Assembly: GCA_003020925.1 (NCBI GenBank)
Contig: PXRT01000015.1
Span: forward strand, 1-64,000
Length of the DNA stretch: 64,000 bases
Direction: 5' to 3'
Origin: Halobacteriales archaeon QS_6_64_34
Lineage (GTDB): Archaea; Halobacteriota; Halobacteria; Halobacteriales; Haloarculaceae
Every line of letters begins with the position of its first letter. Position 1 is the stretch's first letter. A program made the translations under genes and the position numbers. The notes below the pieces were generated by a model. That model was not told the DNA's origin and searched no databases. It saw nothing but the letters and a program-made list of their open reading frames with translations. Below, piece by piece: positions 30,749 to 39,547 of this stretch.

Positions 30749-32767
30749 ATGCGAGGGGTCAGTGACGACGGTGCAGCGACGTCCGTCCGACGGGTTCGCG
30801 TCGGTGGCTGGCTCCTCAGTTCGCTCTGCTTGCTTGCGGTTTTCCTCGCTCTTACCGGCTCGGTGACGGCGGCCGGGACCCAGGAGTTGACCGAAAACGA
30901 CAGCGAGGCGCCGGCCTGGGAGTCGGCGACCAAGGCCCAGCCCGAGGAAATCGAACTCACGTTTACTGATAACAACACCATCGACAGGGGGACGATAGCG
31001 GCCGATGATTTCACCGTCAGCGCCGGCAACGTCTCCAACATCTCGGTCGAGTCGACCGACGGAGGGGTTACCGTCGTGTTGCTCCTGGAGGACCGGCTGG
31101 ACGTAAACAACGTCACGGTGAGCCTCTCGGGGGCGATTGCCGACACTGCGGGCAACGAACTCTCGACCGGCAACAAGACGGTGACCGGAATGGACACGGT
31201 CGTGCCCGACTTCCGTAGCTTCGACCTGACGCGTCTCAACGCCTCGACCGTCGAGGTGCGCGTCGCGGCAAACGAGCCCCTGACCGGGCTAAACGTCGCC
31301 ATCACTGGGCCGGTGACCGACCGGCTGACGATGGCGAACTTCACCGCCGTCGACGCGACGAACACGACGTTCCGTGCTCGGTACACCGCCCCCGACTACG
31401 GGGCCTACAGTTTCGTCTGGGAGCGCGCCGTCGACCGCTACGGGAACCCGCGAATCCTATCGCGGATGCGGCAGTTCCGCTACGAGGACTCGGCGCCGGA
31501 CGTCGTCTTCGACGGACCGGCGACGACGACGGTCGACACGCCGGTGAACTTCAGCGCCGCAGAGACGGTCGACGAGGACGGCATCGAGGGGTATCGGTGG
31601 CGCATCGACGGCGGGACCGTCCTCTCCGGGCCGTCCATCCAGGTGGCCTTTGCGGCCGCCGGGCGCCACGACATCACCCTCGAGGTGACCGACAGCGAGG
31701 GCCATACGGCGGTCGTGACCAGAACGATTCAGGTCCGACAGCGTGCGGACAGCCCGGTCACCGTGATGCCGGTGAGCGCGTCACAGGCCAACGCGACCGT
31801 GCGTGGCTCCGGGCTCGTCCAGCAAGTCCGGGCCGAGAACGGCAGCCTCGTCGGGACCGGAGCCGTCAGACTCGAACGAATCGGTGCCGTGTTCCCGGCA
31901 AACAGGTCCGTCTCGCTGCGGTTCCGGGCCGCCGACAGCGTCCCCGCCTCCTTCGACGGCCCCTCGTTTGGCCGCTTCGACATCGACCACGACGGGCCCG
32001 CGAACCGCGTGACCTTCAGATTCAGTGTCGACAGGGCGACGCTGAACGGGAGCGGCGTTGCCCCCGGGAACGTCGCCCTCTATCGGAACGCCGACGGCTG
32101 GACCCGGCTCAGTACCTCGGTCGTCAGCCGACTCGACGACCGGGTCGTCTACCAGGCTTCGGCGCCGGGGCTCTCGCAGTTCGCGGTGGGAACGGCGCCC
32201 GCGAGTTCGGGGACCGAAGCGGCCGCGTCAACCACCGATGGGACGACAGCCGAAGCCGCGACGGGGACTGGCTCGTCCCCCGAGCCATCGGGCGAGACCG
32301 GCACCGCTGTCGACCAGGGGTCGGCCCCGCGAGCCGACATCACCGTCACGAACGTGACGGTCACCGAGACAGCGCCGAGCGTGGGTGAGACGGTCCACAT
32401 TAACGTCACTGCGACGAACCGTGGCGATGCCGACGGGACCTACCCGTTCAACGTCCGGCTCAACGGCAGTAGCGTCGCCACCCACGAGATATCGGTCCCG
32501 GCTGGCGGGACCCGAACGGAGAGCTACGAGCGGAACCTCACGACGGAGGGCGAGCTGTCGGTGGCTGGGACGCCGGTCGCGAACGTAAGCGCAAAGAGTG
32601 GCGGCTCGTTGTTGCCCGCGTCGGTCGCCGGCCTGCTGTCGGGGCTCCCGAACCCGCTGGCGCTGTGGCCAGGTGGTATCGTCGGCACGATTCTGGGCGG
32701 CGTGGTCGGGGTCGTGGTGGTCGTCTACAGCGTCCTGAAGGCGCTGGCTATCTATCTCGGGTACTGA
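30749..32767 (+). CDS. Secreted surface protein with PKD and PGF-pre-PGF domains
   Basis: 672 residues from MRGVSDDGAATSVRR. A signal peptide (WLLSSLCLLAVFLALTGSVTAAG) is followed by an Ig-like strand-rich part, a PKD domain (about residues 250-335: PDVVFDGPATTTVDTPVNFS to VTRTIQV), a PGF-pre-PGF domain (about 375-500: VSLRFRAADSVPASFDGPSF to YQASAPGLSQFAVG), a Thr/Ser/Ala-rich linker and a CARDB-like domain (DITVTNVTVTETAPSVGETV). The C-terminus has two hydrophobic stretches (LLPASVAGLLSGLP and GTILGGVVGVVVVVYSVL) that anchor it. Many N-x-S/T sites suggest N-glycosylation. The role is probably cell-surface structural or adhesive. Confidence 0.8.
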   Translation: MRGVSDDGAATSVRRVRVGGWLLSSLCLLAVFLALTGSVTAAGTQELTENDSEAPAWESATKAQPEEIELTFTDNNTIDRGTIAADDFTVSAGNVSNISVESTDGGVTVVLLLEDRLDVNNVTVSLSGAIADTAGNELSTGNKTVTGMDTVVPDFRSFDLTRLNASTVEVRVAANEPLTGLNVAITGPVTDRLTMANFTAVDATNTTFRARYTAPDYGAYSFVWERAVDRYGNPRILSRMRQFRYEDSAPDVVFDGPATTTVDTPVNFSAAETVDEDGIEGYRWRIDGGTVLSGPSIQVAFAAAGRHDITLEVTDSEGHTAVVTRTIQVRQRADSPVTVMPVSASQANATVRGSGLVQQVRAENGSLVGTGAVRLERIGAVFPANRSVSLRFRAADSVPASFDGPSFGRFDIDHDGPANRVTFRFSVDRATLNGSGVAPGNVALYRNADGWTRLSTSVVSRLDDRVVYQASAPGLSQFAVGTAPASSGTEAAASTTDGTTAEAATGTGSSPEPSGETGTAVDQGSAPRADITVTNVTVTETAPSVGETVHINVTATNRGDADGTYPFNVRLNGSSVATHEISVPAGGTRTESYERNLTTEGELSVAGTPVANVSAKSGGSLLPASVAGLLSGLPNPLALWPGGIVGTILGGVVGVVVVVYSVLKALAIYLGY

Positions 32768-32838
32768 TACTGGTGGCTGTAACAAACTGAAGGAATTCGC
32801 GGTGGCGAATATCTTTACGAACTTACAGCCACCAGTAT
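32767..32838. repeat. Palindromic element between convergent genes
   Basis: The arms atactggtggctgtaa (32767-32782) and ttacagccaccagtat (32823-32838) are perfect 16-base inverted repeats. The 40-base centre holds a second hairpin, attcgc/gcgaat (32795-32810). It lies between the ends of the surface protein gene and fbp. It could be a two-way terminator or a MITE with short ends; nothing else in the window has the same ends. Confidence 0.65.
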
Positions 32839-32851
32839 GAAAATCGAGGAG

Positions 32852-33730
32852 TTACCGCTCGACAGATGCTTCGATGCGGTCGATGAGCCCGTCGTTGCCC
32901 AGATACAGCGGCGTCCGTTCGTGGAGTCCGTCGGGTTCGGTGTCAAGCAGTGAGTCCTCGCCGTTCGAGGAGCTGCCGCCGGCCGATTCGACGATGTAGG
33001 CCATCGGGTGGCCCTCGAACTGGAGGCGGAGTTTGCCCTCCGGTCGGGACTGGAGCGCGGGGTAGGCGAAGACGCCGCCGTAGGTCAGAATCTGGTTGAT
33101 GTCGGCGACCATCGCGCCGCCGTAGCGGAGTTTGAACTCCTCGCGAATCGCTTCGGCGACGGGCTCGAATCCGTCGGTCCAGGCGTCGACGCCGCCGCCG
33201 AAGCCGAAGACGGTCGGGTCCGCCGGGACGGTCACGTCGTTGTCGACGAGGCGTCGCTCGCCGTCCTCGAGCAGGTACTCCCGGACGTGGCCGTCGCGGG
33301 CGACAACCATCGAGGTGACCGGTCCGTAGATGACGAAGCCGGCGGCGACGAGGTTCCGCCCGCCCGTCGGCGGGCGCTCGGTGTACACCGAGAAGATTGT
33401 CCCCATTCCGCTGTTGGGTTCGAGGTTCGAGGAGCCATCCAGTGGGTCGACAGCGAGGTGGAGCCGGCCGGTCGAGTCGACGACCTCCTCGCGCTCCTCG
33501 CTGGCGTAGCTGGCGACGCCGTCGATGGCGAGCAGGCGTCGTTCGAATATCTCGTCGGCCCGCAGGTCCGCAGCCAGCTGCTCGTCGCCGGTCGGGTTTA
33601 CCGAGTCGCTATGTCCCCGCTCCGTGGAGATTGCGGTCCGTACGTCGGACGTGGTTTCCGCGATGGTGTCGATGACCTGTGCGACCGTGGCGTCGGCGTT
33701 CGTTGCCGAGGCGTCGAGTGATTCGCTCAT
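32852..33730 (-). CDS. fbp: Fructose-1,6-bisphosphatase, class I
   Basis: 292 residues. Gluconeogenic enzyme that removes phosphate from carbon 1 of fructose 1,6-bisphosphate. The Mg2+ site is seen in GVASYASEEREEVV and LAVDPLDGSSNLEPNSGMGTIFSVY (the DPLDGSSN motif). The substrate region includes LRYGGAMVADINQILTYGGVFAYPA and EGKLRLQFEGHPMAYIVESAGG. An A/T box on the reverse strand (around 33805-33815, tcataagtat) lies 75-85 bp before the start and may be its promoter. Confidence 0.95.
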   Translation of the reverse strand: MSESLDASATNADATVAQVIDTIAETTSDVRTAISTERGHSDSVNPTGDEQLAADLRADEIFERRLLAIDGVASYASEEREEVVDSTGRLHLAVDPLDGSSNLEPNSGMGTIFSVYTERPPTGGRNLVAAGFVIYGPVTSMVVARDGHVREYLLEDGERRLVDNDVTVPADPTVFGFGGGVDAWTDGFEPVAEAIREEFKLRYGGAMVADINQILTYGGVFAYPALQSRPEGKLRLQFEGHPMAYIVESAGGSSSNGEDSLLDTEPDGLHERTPLYLGNDGLIDRIEASVER

Positions 33731-33969
33731 TGTGGAATGGATGCCCGTGTGGCCGGGCGCTGGTCAGCAGGCTTGCGTCGTCATATCGTTCAGGCGCCCA
33801 TCATAAGTATCTTTAGGCTGACACTTACTACGAATCGAGTAAACTTCTTTACCAAGACGCTGTCTGTGGGTTATGGAGTTCTATATATCCGTATCGGTCC
33901 TACCAGTCAGAAGTCGTATGTTTCTCGGCCCGGCGCCACGCTTACCCACCGGCCGCTCTAACTGTCCCC

Positions 33970-34827
33970 ATGGACCTCGACGATATCGACACCGTCGGCG
34001 TCGTCGGCGCGGGGACGATGGGGAGCGGAATCGCGCAGGTGGCGGCCGTCAACGGCTATCGCGTTGTTATGCGCGACGTCGAAGCTCGGTTCGTCGACAG
34101 CGGTTTCGAGACAATCGAGGAGAGTCTGGCGCGGTTTGTCTCCCGGGGCGACCTCGACCAGTCGGGAGCCGACGCCGCGCGGGCGCGAATCGAGGGGACG
34201 ACCGACATCGACGCGCTGAGCCCGGCCACCCTCGTGGTCGAAGCCGTCACAGAGGACCTTGGGGTCAAACAGTCGGTGTTTAGCGACCTCGCGGCGGCCT
34301 GCGGGCCCGAAACAGTGCTGGCGACCAACACAAGCACACTCTCGATTACGAGTATCGCGAGCGCCATCGACCGACCCGAGCGGGTCGTCGGCCTCCACTT
34401 CATGAACCCCGTCCCGGTGATGGCCGGCGTCGAGGTGGTCGTCGGTGAGCAGACGAACGGGGCGACCGTCGAGCTGGCCCACGACTTCGCCGCCGCCCTC
34501 GGGAAGGAGACCTGGGAGGCAGACGACAGGCCCGGCTTCGTCGTCAACCGCGTCCTCATGCCCTGGATAAACGAGGGCGTCCGGGCCTACGACGAGGGCG
34601 TCGCCGAGAAGGGCGACATCGACCGGGGCCTGCGCCTGGGGACGAACGTCCCGATGGGGCCCCTGGAACTGGCCGACCACATCGGGCTGGACGTAGTGCT
34701 CGACGCCAGTGAGACGCTCCACGCGGAACTCGGCGACCGCTACAAACCGGCCTACCTCCTCAAGCGGAAGGTCGAAGCGGGTGACCTCGGCAAGAAGACC
34801 GGCGCGGGCTTCTACGAGTACGACTAG
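33970..34827 (+). CDS. 3-hydroxyacyl-CoA dehydrogenase
   Basis: 285 residues from MDLDDIDTVGVVGAGTMGSG. NAD enzyme that interconverts 3-hydroxyacyl-CoA and 3-oxoacyl-CoA. The Rossmann motif VGVVGAGTMGSGIAQVAAVNG, the catalytic His in VVGLHFMNPVPVM, Ser/Asn in LATNTSTLSIT, and Glu/Asn in DRPGFVVNRVLMPWINEG are all present, with the closing MGPLELADHIGLDVVLD and GAGFYEYD. The short single-domain form is the common HbdH/Hbd type. It starts 239 bp from fbp, divergently. Confidence 0.93.
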   Translation: MDLDDIDTVGVVGAGTMGSGIAQVAAVNGYRVVMRDVEARFVDSGFETIEESLARFVSRGDLDQSGADAARARIEGTTDIDALSPATLVVEAVTEDLGVKQSVFSDLAAACGPETVLATNTSTLSITSIASAIDRPERVVGLHFMNPVPVMAGVEVVVGEQTNGATVELAHDFAAALGKETWEADDRPGFVVNRVLMPWINEGVRAYDEGVAEKGDIDRGLRLGTNVPMGPLELADHIGLDVVLDASETLHAELGDRYKPAYLLKRKVEAGDLGKKTGAGFYEYD

Positions 34828-34880
34828 GTCGGTCCCGCTCCCAGGGCGGGGCCTGACTCGGGTGTTTCGGCTCAGATGTG

Positions 34881-36287
34881 TCATCCACACCGGTAGGCAC
34901 CCAGTCGCTCCCGCTCGACAGTCTCGGGCCCGTCGAGGTCGGTCCGCTCGGTCACGTGCCACAGCTGTACCTCGGTTATTGCGCTGTCGTGTGTCCGGTT
35001 CCAGCGGGCACAGAGATGCCGGACCAGCGACTGGCGCAGCCGTGGCTCCCGTTTGGCGTCGGCGAAGAACTTGCGCCAGGCCGCACTGCGGTGCATCTCC
35101 GCGACCTCCGGCGGCCGCGACGCGTCGAAGGGCTCGCCGGTGATGGCGTTGACGCGCTCGCCCGAGGAGAGGTTCGCCGGCGCGACCAGCCACCACGTCG
35201 ACAGTTGGGGCGACGGCGCGAACATGTCCCAGGAGCGCTCGGTGACCTGGTCGGGCGTTCCTGCCGGCGCACCGACCACGCCGAGCCCGACAGCGTTGCC
35301 GACCACCAGCGCCGCGAGACAGAGCGCGGCAAAGCCCCGTGCAATTTGCGACAGCGCGGGCACGCGCTCGGCGAGGGGTGTCCGGGGTCGCTGTGGCAGC
35401 CACCTGGGGACGGCTGCTCGTGCCTCGATGCGGTCCCAGACGACCGCCGGGACCAACGGGAGCAGTCCCACGAGCGAGACCAGCGGGAAGACGCCCAGTT
35501 GCATCGTCAGCAACATGCCGACGTGGGCCGTGGCGAAGGCCCCCACGAGCGCCGCTCTGGCACGGCCGGTCAGGACCACCAGCAGCGGCGAGAGGACGAG
35601 GAGTCCGAGCCAGAGCCACGCCGCCAGCTGTAGCCCGGGCGTCCAGCCGGCCACAGCGTCGCCGAGGCCGACGGTGAAGTGGTCAAGCTGGAACGCGTAG
35701 CGGACCGCGTCGCCCCGGAGCCAGACGCCGGCGCGGAGCTTCACGACCGCGTTCGTCACGTAGACGAGGACCACCTGCGCGAGCAGGCCGGCGGTGGCGA
35801 AGCCGGCGACGGTTTCGGGACCGTCACCGGCCCCGCTGTCGGCGGCCCATCGGCTCCCCAGCGGGAGCAGACAGCCCCAGAACAGCAGGCGACGGAGGAG
35901 CACGTCCCCGCTGTTGAGGACGAGCGGATTGCGAAGGTGGACGGAGACGAGCAAGACGAGCGAGGCGACGGCGGCGAGACGGGTCCGGTAGCCGACGAGC
36001 AGCGCCAGCGCGGCGACGGCTGCGAGGGCGAACAGGGCAATCTGAACGGCGAACCCACCGGAGAGGGCATGGAGCGAGACGGCGGCGTATCCGGGATAGA
36101 GGGAGGCGAGCAACGACCGGGGGAGCACGCCGGCGTCGGTGTAGAACGCCCGGGCGTCGGGGACACGCCGGGCGATGTCGACGAAGACGACGAGGGCCAG
36201 CCCGATTCGGAAGGCCGCGAGCGCGCGGCGGTCGAGAGCCAGCCGGCGGGCGAGAGCCGAGCGCACGGCCTCGACGCGTTCGGTCAC
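34881..36287 (-). CDS. HTTM-domain membrane protein (vitamin K-dependent carboxylase-like)
   Basis: 468 residues from a GTG at 36287 (VTERVEAVRSALARRLALD). About nine membrane helices are seen. The N-terminal half carries HTTM features: LAAFRIGLALVVFVDIARRV, AFYTDAGVLPR, VHLRNPLVLNSGDVLLRRL, LFWGCLLPLGSRW, and VYVTNAVVKLRAGVWLRGDA. The C-terminal part is soluble (WDMFAPSPQLSTWWLVAPA to the end). Such HTTM proteins in archaea are not shown to carboxylate glutamate; function is open. The open frame reaches 36575 but overlaps the next gene antisense there. Confidence 0.82.
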   Translation of the reverse strand: MTERVEAVRSALARRLALDRRALAAFRIGLALVVFVDIARRVPDARAFYTDAGVLPRSLLASLYPGYAAVSLHALSGGFAVQIALFALAAVAALALLVGYRTRLAAVASLVLLVSVHLRNPLVLNSGDVLLRRLLFWGCLLPLGSRWAADSGAGDGPETVAGFATAGLLAQVVLVYVTNAVVKLRAGVWLRGDAVRYAFQLDHFTVGLGDAVAGWTPGLQLAAWLWLGLLVLSPLLVVLTGRARAALVGAFATAHVGMLLTMQLGVFPLVSLVGLLPLVPAVVWDRIEARAAVPRWLPQRPRTPLAERVPALSQIARGFAALCLAALVVGNAVGLGVVGAPAGTPDQVTERSWDMFAPSPQLSTWWLVAPANLSSGERVNAITGEPFDASRPPEVAEMHRSAAWRKFFADAKREPRLRQSLVRHLCARWNRTHDSAITEVQLWHVTERTDLDGPETVERERLGAYRCG

Positions 36288-36371
36288 GATATCGGAGTCA
36301 CAGCAGTCGCGGATATAAGTCTTCCACCGCCGACCGACAAGTTTCAAGCGATTCAGTCCTAACGCTCGACA

Positions 36372-36647
36372 ATGACAGCGACCGAAGCGACGGCCGACGG
36401 CATCACGGCCCGGTACACGGAGACCGAGGCGGAGCGACTGCTTACCTTCGAGGGCGAGACGAGCACCGCCGCTATCGCCCAGAACGTCGAGGGGTACGCA
36501 ATGTTGAAGGTCCGGCCGAGCGCCGACGGCGACGAACTCGAACGCTACTACGGCTTCGACATGGCACTCGACCACGCCGCCGAGTTACTCGGTACCAGTC
36601 CCGACCGGCTGCCCGTCCCGGCAGCGGCGGCAGATATGGGAATGTAG
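36372..36647 (+). CDS. Conserved haloarchaeal small protein, unknown function
   Basis: 91 residues, MTATEATADGITARYTETEA through AMLKVRPSADGDELERYYGF to a conserved end AAELLGTSPDRLPVPAAAAD. A compact alpha/beta fold is likely. The protein type is regular in haloarchaea (DUF7111-like by pattern). It lies 65 bp upstream of the B12-binding mutase subunit on the same strand and might be co-transcribed. No catalytic residue can be named. Confidence 0.7.
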   Translation: MTATEATADGITARYTETEAERLLTFEGETSTAAIAQNVEGYAMLKVRPSADGDELERYYGFDMALDHAAELLGTSPDRLPVPAAAADMGM

Positions 36648-36711
36648 GCTGGTCAAAAGCGAGTACCGCAGTGGGGCAAGAGTGAAACCGGACGACGTGG
36701 TAGCTGTTCCC

Positions 36712-37131
36712 ATGAGCGTAGAGCAGCAGGACGAACGCACCATCCGCTGTCTGGTCGCCAAAGTGGGGCTGGACGGCCACGACCGGGGGGCCCACGTCAT
36801 CGCCCGCGCGCTGCGGGACGCGGGCTTCGAGGTCATCTACTCGGGGCTCCACCGGTCGCCCGACGAGGTGGTGCAGGCCGCAGTCCAGGAGGACGTCGAC
36901 GTCGTCGGCATCTCCATTCTCTCGGGAGCCCACAAGACGCTGGTGCCGAGGATTCTCGACGGGCTCCGGGAGTACGACGCCTTCGACGACCGGCTGGTGC
37001 TGGTGGGCGGCATCGTCCCCGACGACGACCAGCCCGAACTCCGGGACCTCGGCGTCGACGAGATTTTCGGCCCCGGCGCGTCGATGGCGGAGATGATACA
37101 GTACATCCGCGAGCAGGCCCCGGAGCGATGA
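36712..37131 (+). CDS. Methylmalonyl-CoA mutase, small B12-binding subunit
   Basis: 139 residues from MSVEQQDERTIRCLVAKVGL. The cobalamin-binding motif D-x-H-x-x-G is present in GLDGHDRGAHVIARAL; further blocks are VIYSGLHRSPDEVVQAAVQE, VVGISILSGAHKTL and VGGIVPDDDQPELRDLGVDEIFGPG. It supplies the adenosylcobalamin domain to a separate catalytic subunit that is not in this window. The next gene, MeaB, starts inside its stop codon (ATGA). Confidence 0.93.
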   Translation: MSVEQQDERTIRCLVAKVGLDGHDRGAHVIARALRDAGFEVIYSGLHRSPDEVVQAAVQEDVDVVGISILSGAHKTLVPRILDGLREYDAFDDRLVLVGGIVPDDDQPELRDLGVDEIFGPGASMAEMIQYIREQAPER

Positions 37132-38162
37132 GCGACCTCGTCGACGAGCTGCTTGCGGGCAAACACGGCGCGCTCGCCAGAGTCATCACGAAAATAGAGA
37201 ACCGCTCGCCGGGCTACCGCGAGGTCGTCTCGGCGCTGCACGAACACACCGGCCACGCCGAGGTCATCGGCGTCACCGGCAGCCCCGGCGCGGGGAAATC
37301 GACGCTCGTCGACAAGGTGGCCGCGCGGCTCCGCGATGACGGCCACACGGTCGGCGTCATCGCCATCGACCCGTCGTCGCCGTATTCGGGCGGTGCGGTG
37401 CTGGGCGACCGTATCCGGATGGCCTCGAACGCCGGCGACATGGACGTGTTCTTCCGCTCGATGTCCGCACGGGGCTCGCTCGGGGGCCTATCGACCGCGA
37501 CGACGGACGCGGTCACCGCACTCGACGCCTTCGGCAAGGACTACGTAATCGTCGAGACCGTCGGCGCGGGACAGAACGAGGTCGACATCGTCCGAACCGC
37601 CGACACGGTCGCCGTGCTGGTCCCGCCGGGCAGCGGCGACGACGTCCAGATGCTCAAGGCCGGTATCCTCGAAATCGGCGACGTCTTCGTCGTCAACAAG
37701 GCCGACCTCGAGGGGGCCGACCGCACCGTCCAGCAGCTCCGGGAGATGCTGCAGGGCCGGTCCACGGCGGGTCACCACGGGGTCTCGGGCACCGAAATGG
37801 CCGAAGTCACTGGGACCCCGACGGAGAAGGGAGCCCCGGACGAGACCGAGGCGTGGGAGCCGCCCATCGTCGAGACAGTCGCAAACCGGGGCGAAGGCGT
37901 CGGGGCGTTCCTCGCGGCACTCGAGGACCACGGGGAGTACCTCGACAGAACCGGCGGGCGCGAGCAGCAGGCCCGAGACCGCTTTGCCGCCGCAATTCGG
38001 ACCCTGTTACGCGAGGACGCCAACCGGCTGCTCGCAGCGGAACTCGACCGGCAGGGCGGCATCGAGTCGGCCGTCGATACCGTCATGGCCCGCGAGACCG
38101 ACCCCTACACCGTCGTCGACGAGATACTGGCACCGCTGCGGGCGTGTCTGGACGAGGAATAG
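37128..38162 (+). CDS. meaB: Methylmalonyl-CoA mutase-associated GTPase MeaB
   Basis: 344 residues. G3E-type GTPase that loads and protects the cobalamin of methylmalonyl-CoA mutase. Signatures: GVTGSPGAGKSTLVDKVAA (P-loop), VIAIDPSSPYSGGAVLGDRIRM, FFRSMSARGSLGGLS, IVETVGAGQNEVDIV and VFVVNKADLEGADRTV (N-K-x-D). The C-terminal helix pair TLLREDANRLLAAELDRQGG follows. It overlaps the B12 subunit gene by 4 bp. With the acyl-CoA carboxylase this points to propionyl-CoA use. Confidence 0.95.
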   Translation: MSDLVDELLAGKHGALARVITKIENRSPGYREVVSALHEHTGHAEVIGVTGSPGAGKSTLVDKVAARLRDDGHTVGVIAIDPSSPYSGGAVLGDRIRMASNAGDMDVFFRSMSARGSLGGLSTATTDAVTALDAFGKDYVIVETVGAGQNEVDIVRTADTVAVLVPPGSGDDVQMLKAGILEIGDVFVVNKADLEGADRTVQQLREMLQGRSTAGHHGVSGTEMAEVTGTPTEKGAPDETEAWEPPIVETVANRGEGVGAFLAALEDHGEYLDRTGGREQQARDRFAAAIRTLLREDANRLLAAELDRQGGIESAVDTVMARETDPYTVVDEILAPLRACLDEE

Positions 38163-38193
38163 TATAAACACACACCGACTCCTACACGGAGCT

Positions 38194-39132
38194 ATGAAAC
38201 TCCGTAGCGCGCTCGGAGCCGCCGCCGGGACAGTCGGCACAGTGACGCTCGCAAATCGCCTCCTCCGGTCGCGGGCCGACGAGTTCGAACCGTTCCTCCG
38301 GGGCGACCAGCGGACCTACCGCTGGCGGGGGTTCGGCGTGGCTTATACCGAGGCCGGTGACCCCGAGGACCCGGACCTCGTCCTCCTGCACGGCATCAAC
38401 GCCGCTGCCTCCAGCCACGAGTTCCACACCGTCTTCGAGCAGCTGGCCGAGGAGTACCACGTCCTCGCGCCGGACCTGCCGGGCTTTGGCCACACTGACC
38501 GGCCGCCGCTGCTGTACTCGGCGTCGCTGCTGACGACGTTCGTCCGTGACTTCCTCGAAGACGAGACCGAGGACCCCACGGTCGTCGCATCGTCGCTGAC
38601 GGCCTCCTACGCGGCGATGGCCGCCCGCGAGGTCGACGTGACGGAGCTGCTTCTCGTCTGTCCCACCGACACCTCGATGGGCGGCCGGTCGGTGCCGCGT
38701 CGGTCGCTCGTCCGCGCGCCGGTCGTCGGCCAGGCCATCTACAACCTCATCGGCTCGAAGGCCTCGATTCAGCATTTCCACGCCGACCACGGCTACTACG
38801 ACATGGACAACCTCACCGACGACGTCGTCGACTACGAGTGGACGAGCGCCCACCAGCCCGGCGCCCGGTTCGCGCCGGCGTCGTTCGTATCGGGCTTTCT
38901 CGACCCCGAGGAAGCGCTGGGTGACGTGCTGGCGGAACTCGACGTGCCGATTACCCTCGTCTGGGGCGAGGACGCCGACATCACGCCGCTGGCGGACGGG
39001 CGATTACTGGCCGACGAGGGCGACGCGACGCTGGTGGTGTTTAGCGACTCGCTGTTGCTCCCCCACGTCGAACACCCCGACGAGTTCGTTGACGTAGTCC
39101 GTGGTGAGCCAGCGACCGTCGACGTCACATGA
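38194..39132 (+). CDS. Alpha/beta hydrolase
   Basis: 312 residues from MKLRSALGAAAGTVGTVTLA. The oxyanion segment DLVLLHGINAAASSHEF, the block HVLAPDLPGFGHTDRPP, the late ITLVWGEDADITPLADG and the His in LLPHVEHPDEF are typical. The nucleophile elbow reads VVASSLTASYAAM, so Ser sits in A-S-S-L-T instead of G-x-S-x-G; this variant occurs in haloarchaeal members. The first 20 residues could be a short membrane-facing helix. Substrate unknown. A cctacacggagct stretch precedes the start. Confidence 0.82.
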   Translation: MKLRSALGAAAGTVGTVTLANRLLRSRADEFEPFLRGDQRTYRWRGFGVAYTEAGDPEDPDLVLLHGINAAASSHEFHTVFEQLAEEYHVLAPDLPGFGHTDRPPLLYSASLLTTFVRDFLEDETEDPTVVASSLTASYAAMAAREVDVTELLLVCPTDTSMGGRSVPRRSLVRAPVVGQAIYNLIGSKASIQHFHADHGYYDMDNLTDDVVDYEWTSAHQPGARFAPASFVSGFLDPEEALGDVLAELDVPITLVWGEDADITPLADGRLLADEGDATLVVFSDSLLLPHVEHPDEFVDVVRGEPATVDVT

Positions 39133-39160
39133 TGTATACGCTCAGTGGACGGGCAGGCGA

Positions 39161-39547
39161 CTACCGCGGCCGGAACACCACGGCGCGCTCGCCGGTGGTC
39201 TCGCGTTCGCCGACCTCGATACCGACCACGTCCTCCATAGCCACGTCCTCCGGGTCGACGCCCCGGACCAGCCCGGTAATCGAGACGGGCCCGAAGTCGG
39301 CGATAGCGGTGACGTAGGGCGCGTCGTCTTCGAACTGCGGCGTGGCCACGGTAATCGTGGTGTGGGTCGCAATCTCGCCGCTGTCAGGGAGCGGTTCCTC
39401 GCTGAGGTCGCGGGAGCCACAGCTCGGACAGACCCGTCGGGGCGGGAGCCAGCCGTGGCCCTCGTCGCACCGGACGTAGTACGCTTTCCCGTCCTCGACG
39501 CTGTCGAGCCAGTCGTCGTACTCGCCGTTACGGGTGGTCTCGGTCAT
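39161..39547 (-). CDS. DUF35 OB-fold/zinc-ribbon partner of thiolase
   Basis: 128 residues. N-terminal zinc ribbon (YYVRCDEGHGWLPPRRVCPSCGSRDL, four possible ligands with two Cys pairs partly replaced by CDEGH) and a C-terminal OB-fold (EIATHTTITVATPQFEDDAP to VGERETTGERAVVF). In archaea such proteins bridge thiolase and HMG-CoA synthase or assist a thiolase. Its ATG overlaps the stop of the thiolase gene by 4 bp, so it is the second gene of that operon. Confidence 0.9.
   Translation of the reverse strand: MTETTRNGEYDDWLDSVEDGKAYYVRCDEGHGWLPPRRVCPSCGSRDLSEEPLPDSGEIATHTTITVATPQFEDDAPYVTAIADFGPVSITGLVRGVDPEDVAMEDVVGIEVGERETTGERAVVFRPR

Noticed and set aside
33958..35619. 553-residue reverse frame spanning hydroxyacyl-CoA dehydrogenase and the HTTM gene
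   Set aside because: Antisense to one gene and out of frame with the other; composition is Arg/Gly/Asp-rich without motifs.
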